Of a stretch of DNA of 64,000 nt, positions 28,301 to 38,100 are shown one piece after another. How positions within the stretch are numbered: position 1 is the stretch's first letter; every line of letters begins with the position of its first letter. The stretch is from Taeniopygia guttata (Eukaryota > Chordata > Aves > Passeriformes > Estrildidae), in contig NC_133030.1 in the NCBI RefSeq assembly GCF_048771995.1, positions 39,866,001 through 39,930,000 on the forward strand. The letters run 5' to 3'. The notes below the pieces were generated by a model. It was given only the letters and a program-made list of their open reading frames with translations. It was not told the DNA's origin and ran no database searches. The translations under genes were made by a program, and so were the position numbers.

Positions 28301-31300
28301 TACAAGTTTCTCTGTGTAAATATATTTAATCCTTCCTGTGGGTCACTGGAAATGCTAGAAAGAGTGGAAAATTTTAAGACTAGTATAGGAATCAGAAACC
28401 TGCAAACCTTTAAACTATGAAATGCTTCTGAAATGGTTTTTACTTAGGCACTGTAGTGAGAACAATATGATTAAAGGAACCGTCATTCATTGGTGCAAAA
28501 GGCTCTCTTCTTTAGACTGCAAATGTAAATGGTTCTTTCAACACATCTAAAAATGGACCCAAACAGATAATCCTGAATCCCCTGTAGTAAGCATCAGGAA
28601 CTTTAAATTATCTGTATTCCCCTAAGATGTATTTTGTTTATCATTTATTAAATGTACAGTAGTAATGCTCCAATGGTGGCTCCCTGGTGGGCCATTACCA
28701 TTGGTGGTTGTTACACTTCAGGAAGGCAATTCACTGCTCCAAAGTGCTTACAGTTAGGTTCTCCAGAACTTCAGCTCCTAAAGAGATGCACACTTTGCAG
28801 CAAGGAACACAAATAGAGGCAGCAGCTGCAACAGCAGCAACACCAACACAACAGGTGCAATGCAGCAGCTCCAGCTTGTCAGCATGTTAATTTGAAACCT
28901 CTAATGAGCACCCATCCTGTTAAACTCACAGCCCAGCCAGCAATTTGCAGATTTGTTATGAACATCCCAGAAGCACAGTGATTTTTTCCAAGCAGCTCAG
29001 GGAAGATGTCTATGGATGTGACACAGCACAGAAGTAAACCCAGATATACCATGGGAAGGGAAGGTGGGCAAATCTAACTGTAACTTAACTGAGACCATCA
29101 GCACCACAACATGCCCTCAAGAGTGACAAGGCACCAGTTTGCTGAAGCTGATAACATCTCAGGGAGCAAGGGGAAAAACTGTGCTACAGACAGAACAAGA
29201 GAGTAGAAAGCTGATATTAGCAGCTGAACAGATCAGTGCCTGTGGGCAATAAGCCTCTACATCTGGCACTTGCTTTAAAACAATACTATTACTATGCAAG
29301 AGAGCTCATCCAGCTGTTATAGTGCCTGTTAAGAGTATCGAATTCATATATAGCATTTAACGAAATGCAGGAAGTGTTCCTAGACCACCAGGCCAGCCAC
29401 ACCACACCACAAATACAGAACTTCAGCCCTCTTCCTCCCAGATCTAGTGTGTCAACAGGATCTGCTCCCTCATGGCCTGGGTGACCTTTCCTGGCTAACG
29501 TTAGTGACGGATAGCCCTCCAGACTCTTCAGTTATTCCAGCTCCACAGAAGAAAACACACACCTTCAGTGGGACGTAGGCAGCACATCCATCTTCCTCTA
29601 ACCCAGACTAGCCCTTCCCTGCCCTGAGTTCAGTCTGTGCAGTACCTGTCACAACACTGACCACCTTGCATAGGGCCCTCTGATCTCTTCTTGCAAAACA
29701 AAGTATGAAACACACGAGTTCTTGCATGCTCTGTACAAAACAAGTCTTAAGGACAACACATATGCAGCTCAGGTCAGCTGTTGAAACACTGACCCTGAAA
29801 AATAAATGACAAATAGAAATGCTCCTTTCTAACTATCAGTTAATACTCTAAAGCACAATAAGCAGGAACAAAAAAAGAGAAGGCGGTCTGAACAGACTTC
29901 ATCCAAGATGACAAAATGGCAGCTGGAGCAGAAGCTGTGTGTGCAGCACTCCACACCTGTGTGTACAGTCTGTGACTGAACTCTGACACAGAGAGTCGAC
30001 TCCTTCCTGTCAAAGCAAGAAACGGCAACAGCTACCACAATAACTCATTTACTTTTGCAGTATGTAAATATTTGTAGATTGCCATCAAGTAGGAAACACC
30101 AGTGCCAAATATGAAAATAAGCATCTCTGCTGGTACAGTTTTATCAACTCCACTCTCATGTTTAACAAATTGTTCGCTCTTGAGAATCTCAGCATCGCCT
30201 TAAAAGGAATCTTCAAAGAAACAAAAATAGAAAACTATTTTACGTGTCATTTTAGTGCCTGTTACATACACGAAATGTATACAACATGAAATGGAGAGTG
30301 TGCAAGCCAACCTGTGTTCATTGAACAGACAACTAACCAGGAAAGAAACATACAGTTCATGAAACACTGCAAGATGAATCACAATCATTTGTTTATGGAG
30401 GAAGTCTGAGTGCGTAGTGTTTGTATTTTACTTCAGAAACCGGTTCCACTGGATTTACTCAACACACATTTATAAAATTTAATTAACACGTTGCAAAAAG
30501 CCTCATTATCACCCTGGTGCTAGTCAGCCTTTCTACAGAAGCTAAGAAAACATCACAAAGCCTCACACCAGATAGAGAGCACCGCTACACCAACATCTGA
30601 ACACCATGGCACTGCAAAATACAGGACTGAAGACAAAGCAATGTGCGATTTCCAAGTGACAACAGAAGATTACACGTCACTGAAGGAGAGGAAAGAAGAG
30701 GATTTGACAAAGGCAACTATAGCAGCAAGCACCTTATGGTCTTCCAGATATATACTCTGACTCACTGAAGAGAAAAGCAAATATTAACAGCTGTGTTACT
30801 TAATATGAGGTTAATTTAGTAATTCAGCATGTTTTAATAATACTGGACAACCAAGTTAAGGAAGAAGCACTATAACCCTAAAACTTTAGTATTTCTCTTT
30901 TTGGCTAAACAATTGGAGAAGCAATATGTGACATCAGTATACCAGGTATCTCAAGAACTCTAACTAATATTTATTTCTGTCCCAAAGCACACATAGTTAT
31001 TGGTAGAAAGTGGCTTTTTCCAACAGAAATATAACTAGGTTTATTTTATTAGTTTAAGTCTTTTATATTGGTTAATTTGAAGAAGCTTGAAGTTACATTT
31101 TAAACAAGGTAAGTCTCATACCTGTTTTACAATCCCTAGTTTTCCCCACCATTATTACGTTTCAATGACTAACAACTTAGAAGTATTTGGTATTCCTGAG
31201 ATCTCTCTCACACCAGTGTCACTTGTCACAATAAAGGAAATTAATGCCAATTCCCAAAGTTGATGATTCATCCAATTATAGGTAACATCCTATTTTAGTT

Positions 31301-34300
31301 TATCAAACAGAATAGTGGAAAAGATTTTTGGTATGGTATTGTTTTAACAAATAAATGTTAATGTGAAAATGCAATGCTATTTTTATCTCTTCTGAAAGGA
31401 TATTTTACTTGAATATATCACTTCCACAAATTTGGATATGAAGCCTTGTATTAAACTACTTTTTCACATAAACACAAAAACACATACCATACTTGTCCCT
31501 TGCAGAAACACACATTTTCATCCTTTTTAAAGATACTCATTCCACTTTACTTCCATCTGCAGACTGAAAGGAAATATTTAAAGAATCAGGGTTTTTTTTA
31601 TTCCTTTTCCTCTTCTTGTCTTGTGAAAATTATCATCTGATAACTTCACCTATTGGAGAACATGCTAATTCCTTGATAATGAAGATAGAAAATGCTGGAC
31701 ACACTTGGTCCACTCCTAAGAGTACTATGAGAAATTTCTTCTCTGTATTCAGAACACTGTACTAAAGCAGCACATCCTCCATAATCAGTTAGGCTGATTT
31801 TATCAGATACTCTTCCCTCGCTGCCTGTTAAAAGTCTGAATTTACAGCACTGACTGCCCTCAACTTTCAAGTCACAAGACTGAATTGAACACCAACATCT
31901 TAAAAAGCTGAATACACACACACACAAAAAAATTGTACTTCATTATATGTTGTTTATCATTAAATTAGAAGATTTGCAATGATTATTATTCAATTACTAT
32001 TTTGAGTGATATGGAGTATTTTGAGTACTGTAGGAACAATCAGCAATTCAGACCAGTATATCACTTTGAAATCTTAGCTTCATATTTAAAAATTTCTCAA
32101 GAAATGCATAGATTGGAAAAGGTTTGTAGGAATGTTTTATTGCACTGTTACATGAACTGAAAAAAACTTAGAAGTCAGTGTCACAACAGTAATTTTAGCC
32201 CTGATGGAAAAATATTTCAATCTTAGACCTCCTCATAGAACACAAAATACATAAAGGGTCTTATCACCTTATCTGTGCTTCACTGACATTGACTGAGAGA
32301 CAGGCTGTGTAACGAGCATTTAAACGCTAAGTACAGCAAAAGCATTCAGTAGTTGCCAGTAGCTAGAGTGGTTTGGTGACTTCAATCTCAAATTCAAGAT
32401 TCAGATTCCTGTATTTACTTCCCCTGATTCCTGTGTTGCTGCTCATGTAAACAGATAGCTTGGTCAATTCACTGGTTATCTCCTCCAGCATTTATTCTTA
32501 CCAAATGCAACTTTTCTGCTACTGAAAATTTTAGAAATCTGGGAGTGGAGGTTCACGTGGGAATATGCCCCAGCTATACATCAAATGCTGGGACCCAGCT
32601 GAGGGGGATCGTCAGGGGGGTTTCCCCAAGTGGTTTGAATTAGCTCTTGGGCTTCACCCAGGTTTTCTGAGCCGGAACTTCTGGAACATGGTTATTGCAA
32701 AAGGATATTAAAGCATTAATCATCCTATTATAAAAAACTTAAGACACCAAAGGTTCCTGTTCTTTTTTCCAACTCTTACTATTTAATTTTCTTTAAGATC
32801 TAAGACAAACTCAAAAGAAAAGCTGGAATGCAAGTCACCGTGAAATGACGTACATTTCACTGCAGTGTGTGGGAAGAGCTGGCTGATTGTGAAACAGCCA
32901 AGCAGTGTTGCTAAGCAGCTGCTTTAAAACAGTAATGTCTTCTTCCATCACACATGAAGATTCGGAATTTCTAAATTCTCAGTACAAAAAAACCCACATT
33001 CATAAGAAAAGGAAAAAAAAACCAAATAGAAAAGAAAAAACTAATAGAATCTTTCATTCACTTATGTTCTCGTAATTACTAAGGAAGATTAGTCAAAAAT
33101 CATTGGAGTGAGAACATGTTCAATGCTCTTTCAGTTCAAAATATGTAATGGTTTAGTTTAGTGGCTTTACTATAAATCAATTTGTATCTTCCATGGAAGT
33201 TTGTCAGTAACATTTCACGCCTTCAGTGTGTGAGTCAGAAAACACAACTAAGTTACAGTAATAAATAATCTTTGCAACAGCACTAACCCTACAGATAACC
33301 ACCTTATGCAGGACTTTACTCTAAGGATGCATGTACACTTTAATTCAGAGAGAGCCGCAAAGAAGGAAAAAGCCTGACTCCAGCTAATGCTGGAATGACG
33401 CCCAGCTCTCCTCAGCTGGAGGTAAAAGTATAAGCTCAACATCTTGACAGAAACAGGAATGGGATACAGGAGGAGAAGGCAGGGAACTGGCATCCCACAG
33501 AAAAACAGTTTGTCTGTGGGGATACCATTTTTGTTTCCATTTATCCTATCCTAGTTTTCATTCAGAATATTATCTCCCTGTCCCTACCACTTTTTTTTTT
33601 TTTTCTTTTGTTCATCAGAGGTTTGTTTCCTTCCTACATTTGTATCGCCAAAGACCAGGTTTTTATTTCTGTGTGGCACAGAGATCTGGTAACTTTTTAC
33701 ATCTCCTATAAAACAATGCTCTTTATGCATACAGAGAACACCACATTCCCTAGCTGTATTCAGGGTGCAGCAGCAGAAACCTCTACCAGCTCCCCCCTAT
33801 CCTCTGTCCAAGCACTATTAACTATCACAGGGCTATCTAGGTATTAAAATGGGCAGTATAATTGTTCAAATGCAACAATTCTGAGGGGGAAAAGAAAAAA
33901 GCCACACTAAAAATTACTGCCAGTATGCAGCCACAGAAGCAGCTCAGAGAAACAATACTAAGAGAAGCATCATCAAGAGTGCTATGCTGGGGACATCACA
34001 CAAAATATTTGTGTCTCTGAGGAAAATGCAAAAAAGCTAAAGGAATGTGACCTGCAGGAAAAATGACTCTGCTCACTTACTGTCCAGTGCTGCAAGAAAA
34101 TAAAACCAGTAAGTACAGATACTGATCTTGTACTCTAATCCTGTACTCATCAGGATGAAAGCTAGAAATAAAGCAGGACATAGCCATTCAGATAAAGGAG
34201 ATTCAAAACACACAACAGATTAATGACCCAAAGAGGTAGTGAAACACACCTTGATTGTTTAACGATTAAAAGTTTTTACACACAGGCATAAAGCTTTCCA

Positions 34301-37198
34301 ATTTCCACTCTTTTACCACATATCTACATGTAAACATATATGTATGTTAGAGAGGAAGACTGCAGCACCTTGAGAGAGCACAAGAACTGGGTAAACATTG
34401 ATATTTTTCCACTGGCAACTTCTATAAGCATTAGCATGAGGCCACATTCTACAGGCTCTAAATGTCTCCACAAATGAAGCCATCAGGGAAATAAGATTAG
34501 CCGAAGTCACACGATCTAAATGACACACCTTGGAACCTATATGATTGCCTATAGTTCTGCACTGCATCAGCACTTAACAAAATATAATCACAAAATAAGC
34601 AAATGCCAAGGATGCAGATGACTAAACTTGATTTCTCAGAATATTAATTAATAGCATCCCGCCAGGATATTAATAATGAACATTTTTTGGAAAGAGAAAA
34701 TTAGCATAAAATATTGTCAGAGCACAAGCCTGTAAGCAAAGAATCCTAAATCAAGAAAGATTCTGAAGATGGCCTGACAAAGAGACTACAGAGATGAAAT
34801 TATATTCATTACTTCAGCTGCTTGATCTGATTGCCCTGTCCACTCTGTTCTCCGATCTGCGGCATATGAGCTGAAAAGCCATTGAATGGCAACTGTAAAG
34901 CTAATTATGTTTAAAGATGATGCACACAGTGAAACAGCAGCAATCGTTATTGATGCAAACAGTGTAAAAATAGAAGGACACAGATTGTTCAGATGTACCA
35001 CACACAAAGTAGTGCAAAATTTGGAACCTAATCTACTCTTTAGGTTCTATCTTAATTATGAAGAGCAAATATGAGGCAAGAATGTATGTATCCTTACACT
35101 GAAAGACCTAGGCAAAAAGCTAGATCATTAAAATGCAAAAAAATATTTGAGAGATCATAATCTAATAAAGGCTAGAAACCACAGCATATGATCTTTCACA
35201 GAAGTCATCTATAGTAAGTTTTGGAAGCTGTAACATAAATATTAAAATGTATTCACTGACAAAGGATTTTGGAGTCTACATAAACTATGCTAAAACATTG
35301 GCTAAAAATTCCTATGGCAGAAGTAAAACACAATCACAGAATTGAAACAGAGAAAATAGTAAGTATTAGTTTCCTAACTGAAACAGTTCAGCATTTTCAA
35401 GTTTCACTAGCAAGCTCCCATGTGCTTTACTATATTTGTAAAGGCGTCAGGAAGCTGAGAAAGCCATATATGCACACCACATGAACTAATACAGTGCACA
35501 GGAGCTGTGATGATTTATGTTAAGTGAATAATCAATACAAATGATTGCATGTGAAATTCAATGAGACTTTCTATATTAGAGCATAAGGGATAGAAGAAAA
35601 CCACTTCTAGCAAGATTATTTACAGTAACTCAAGTACTGTTTAGGAAGTGTCCAGACAAGACCTCAAAAATGGAAGGCTGCAGTATTGCTTATAGCAGAT
35701 TGCTCTAGCATTGCATCTGTACACACATGCAGACACATGCATGTATAGGTATGTACATACACACACAGAAAACAAGAATGTTAAACTGCAATTAACACTA
35801 ACTACTTCCATCAAAATTCAACCTTTAAGTTCTAGGGAGGCCTGTTCTCTGCTCTAGTCATGAAGGCTGACTCCCAGGTGCTCTGCAACTTTATGTCTCT
35901 CCTAAGAAAGAACCCATTTGGGTGGGAGGGCTGCCTGTCACGGACAGTAAGGGCTGTTCCCAGCTGGTTCTCTTCCATAAATCCAGCAGAGGGCCTGCTC
36001 CACTTGAGAAGGATCTGTCCTGTCTCTCCTTCTAAGTGACTGTGGGAGCCACAAACCACAGGGCAACAGTGAGTGAGTTTGCAGCTCCGAGTACCTAGGC
36101 AGATGGACAACTTCTTGGTGTCAGAGCTGGTTTAGGAAGTTGTTTTCAGCCTGAAGTGGACATGCTGGAGCAAAGATCCAAACAAGAAGCATAACCCAAG
36201 CAAAGCAGGCCATGACTTGGGGAAGTACTGCATGGTATGATGAATTTCTCCTAACACACGATCATCAGGGTAGGTTTACCATCCCAGGAGACAATCATTA
36301 ATAAACAGGACACACAAATACTGGATGCTTGAGACCAGGTCACAAGATTGGTGGGGTCTTTCAGATTCTCATCTGCAATGGAAAAATGCACATGCCCCCT
36401 GAGACTAAGCAGCGTTTAGACTTTATTCAGCATGGCACTATGTGCACTGCCTATGTTGAGGTTTTCCGTGTCATCCTTTGGGTTCAGTTGCAAATTTACA
36501 GCTTCTGCACTGACCCGTATTTCCTTTCTTCATCTGCCACAAAATGCTTGACTCCAGCACGCTGATGAAATTACATCCAGGCATAAACAAGGGAGTAAAC
36601 AGAAAGCTATGTTAACTTAAGGTGACATCAAGTACGGGAAGCAGCGTTTGTAAATTAGCTCAAATCGCTATTTCCAAACTTCTGAAAGGCTGCTGTGAAC
36701 ACGTGTGAAGCTGGACCAAACAAGCCGAATACCCAAAGCCGTCTCGGCGCGGCGGGAGCAGCCTGGCTCCGCACGACCCGCGCCGCCGCGGGGTTCGAGT
36801 GCCAGCCCGCAGCCCGTCCTGCTCCCCCGCCGGCCCCGGCACGGCACCCGCGGCCGTACCCGGGCAGCTGCGGCGCGGCCGCCCCGACCGGAGCCGGGCA
36901 GGGCGGGCGGCACCGGCCGCGCTCAGAGCCGCGGCCCGGCTGAGCGGCCGGGCCATGCCGGTACCCTGAGAGCCGCGTGCCCCCGGAACGGGGCGGCGAG
37001 CCGGCCCGGGCACGCTGCCCCTCGCCCAGGGTCCGCTCCCCCCTCCCCGGCCCTGGCTGCCGCGCGGCGCCCTGGGCCCGATCCGAGCCGGGGGCGCTTA
37101 CGGGAGTTGCGCATCCAGTGCAGCAGGCGCGGCAGGTCGGCGGCGCGCGTGCCCCGCACGGCCGCCAGCACCGCGCGCCGCGCCGCCGCCAGCTCCAT
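16392..37198 (-). CDS. Uncharacterised class I SAM-dependent methyltransferase-like protein, 8 coding exons
   Basis: Eight exons join in phase into 301 residues plus a stop: 37102-37198, 26470-26591, 25248-25386, 24298-24419, 22475-22585, 19105-19211, 17654-17744 and 16392-16508, all with GT donors and AG acceptors. The fold is read from motifs. VVVDVGSRLG at about residues 146-155 is the glycine-rich motif I. YGVEMN at 171-176 has the acidic ribose-binding residue. HADI at 200-203 is motif III. ADVVVMNNVFEYF at 213-225 is motif IV. GSLLVTVPS at 246-254 is a later strand. The NN of motif IV and VGxxLG recall the DOT1/KMT-like subgroup, which is inference. Residues 98-111 carry three cysteines (C98, C108, C111 in NYCTECGS) that might bind metal. 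No signal peptide or membrane segment is seen, so it is probably cytosolic or nuclear. The start is the only ATG giving the in-phase first exon and lies in a CpG island. Substrate unknown. Confidence 0.85.
17305..17345 (+). repeat. 5S rRNA-like fragment (possible SINE3/AmnSINE-type remnant)
   Basis: GCCTGATGGTAGTCACTTGG followed by CTAGATGGGAGACCA resembles the 3' half of 5S rRNA, GCCTGGTTAGTACTTGGATGGGAGACC, allowing short insertions. 5S-headed SINEs are known from amniotes. The 5' half is not recognisable. The match is short, so chance remains possible. Confidence 0.25.
19935..19997 (+). mobile_element. CR1 LINE 3' terminus
   Basis: CCATGTGGGTCCTTTTCAAC followed by TCAGGATATTCTATTATGAT matches the end of avian CR1 elements, including a decayed copy of the terminal ATTCTATGAT-type repeat. 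It is in sense orientation on the plus strand. A second CR1 piece in the same orientation begins about 40 bases further on, so two insertions lie side by side. Confidence 0.5.
20036..20530 (+). mobile_element. CR1 LINE fragment, reverse transcriptase region, degraded
   Basis: The plus strand carries the diagnostic order of the CR1 ORF2 reverse transcriptase. GACTTTGTCAACTTGACTTC corresponds to a DxxKAF-like block. GGTGTCCCCAAGGCACAATT corresponds to the GVPQGSVLGP block. CCACAAATGACTTGGGTGA corresponds to the IND-LEEG block. Then come a SKFADDTKLGG-like block, an ERNLMKFNKGKC-like block (AGGAACCTTCTAAAATTCAG) and a VLHLGRNNPMHQY-like block. Several frameshifts and stops interrupt it. The piece is truncated at both ends, lacking the endonuclease and the 3' tail. 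It lies in an intron of the methyltransferase-like gene, antisense to it. Confidence 0.85.
27320..27760 (-). mobile_element. Ancient CR1 LINE 3' region, antisense
   Basis: The string GACTCTACAACCACCCTTAG then CCATCTATTCCAGCCCTTGA resembles the complement of the CR1 3' region, whose antisense reads ACTCCACCACCTCCCTGGGC then AACCTGTTCCAGTGCCTGAC. Further weak matches follow (CCTCTGCCACTA; GAGAACCAGACACTCTAGC against the usual CAGAACTGGACACAG). A T-rich slippage run interrupts it near 27595-27620. Divergence is high, so this is an old copy. Limits are approximate. Confidence 0.5.
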
Positions 37199-38100
37199 CG
37201 CGCCGCCGCCGCGGGGGGGCGCCACGCGCGCCGCCCCACGCACGTGCGCGCCGCGGGAGAAGCCCCGCCCCCCGCGCGGCCACACGTGCGCATGCGGGAG
37301 AGCGACACCGACCGGAAAGGGGCCCTTTGCGCACGCGCCGCCTCGCCCACCGACGCACTCTCTCGGCGCGTGCTCGCGCTGCCGCTCGGCGCTGCGCCCG
37401 GCCCCGGCCCCGGCCCCGCCCCCGCGGGGAAGGAGCTCCGCCCTCCCTGCCCCGCCTTAAGGCGGAGCGGAGCAATTCCGGCCCGTGCTGGACGGCGTGT
37501 TTACATGCTGCCGCCGTAACGACGCAGCGGGCCCGCGCACGTCCCGGAAGCGGAAGCCAGCGGGGCCGTGGGGCGGCGGCTGTGCTGACGTTTCCCTGGC
37601 CGGCGGCGGCCGCGGCTCTTCGCGTCTCCAGCGGCGTCTCGCCGGGCGGCCTCGCCGGGCCGGGCTGGGCTGGGCACGGCCCCGCGCCGCGCTCCCGGTG
37701 AGTGCTCGCGCTGCCGCCGCGGCCGCTCCGTAAGCGAGACCGCGACCCCTGACGGCTTCAGTGACGTGGAGGGGTCCTGGCCCGGTCCCAGCGGGGAAGG
37801 AGGAGGCGCCGGTGCTGCCGACCCCGGGGATAGGCGGCGGTCTGTCCTGGGCAGGCCGGGCCGCGCAGGGCGCTCAGTCCGCGGGACTGTTCTGGGCCTC
37901 CCGGACCCGGCCGCTGCCGCCCGCTGCACCGGATGGGACTCGCCCAGCCGCTGTCCCCGGCAAAGGCAGCGGCCGGGTACAGAGACTGGGCTCTGCCCTC
38001 ATCGTTTTTCACGCGAAAACGAGGGCATTGGGCCGTGAGCGAGGCGGCCGTTCCCTGCTGTGGCCTTGGGGGCGCCTTCCCGACGTCAGCCGGGTAATTT
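36700..38100. promoter_or_regulatory. CpG island and bidirectional promoter of SRP54 and the methyltransferase-like gene
   Basis: About 1.4 kb of very GC- and CpG-rich DNA spans the first coding exon of the minus-strand gene and the first exon of SRP54. No TATA box stands out. Visible sites include CACGTG E-boxes at 37241-37246 and 37283-37288. TGCGCATGCG at 37287-37296 and TGCGCACGCG at 37328-37337 fit the NRF1 consensus. CCGGAAG at 37544-37550 with a second CGGAAG at 37551-37556 fits ETS/GABPA factors. TGACGT cores occur at about 37583 and 37763. NRF1 plus ETS sites are typical of housekeeping divergent promoters. The start codon of one gene and the first donor of the other are only 500 bases apart. 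Confidence 0.85.
37470..37697 (+). other. SRP54: SRP54 non-coding first exon (5' end uncertain)
   Basis: A consensus donor, CCCG followed by GTGAGT, starts at 37698 inside the CpG island, downstream of the ETS-type sites. The coding start codon lies 3.4 kb downstream behind its own acceptor, so at least one untranslated exon is required. The donor fixes the 3' end. The 5' end is a guess from promoter motif positions. Confidence 0.55.

Larger units (their letters stand above)
16509..37101 (-). other. Introns of the methyltransferase-like gene
   Basis: The intervals between coding exons are about 1.1 kb (16509-17653), 1.4 kb (17745-19104), 3.3 kb (19212-22474), 1.7 kb (22586-24297), 0.8 kb (24420-25247), 1.1 kb (25387-26469) and 10.5 kb (26592-37101). 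They are AT-rich. Recognisable content is CR1 debris near 20 kb and 27.5 kb, a 5S-like fragment near 17.3 kb, a (CA) run at about 31911-31924 and a CA/GTAT-rich simple stretch at about 35720-35765. In the 10.5 kb first intron I see no additional exon that would join in phase. Confidence 0.7.

Noticed and set aside
32541-32720. Moderately GC-rich patch in the first intron of the methyltransferase-like gene
   Set aside because: It looks compositionally distinct, but I found no repeat ends, no open frame and no splice sites to support a call.
36395-36420. GAGACTAAGCAGCG resembling the A-box part of 5S rRNA
   Set aside because: The match is too short and no other 5S segment lies nearby.
36655-37519. 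Several long open frames (up to about 250 codons) on both strands in the CpG island
   Set aside because: They are alanine-, arginine- and proline-rich by-products of high GC with few stop codons. They overlap each other and the promoter, and only the frame starting at 37198 joins real exons.
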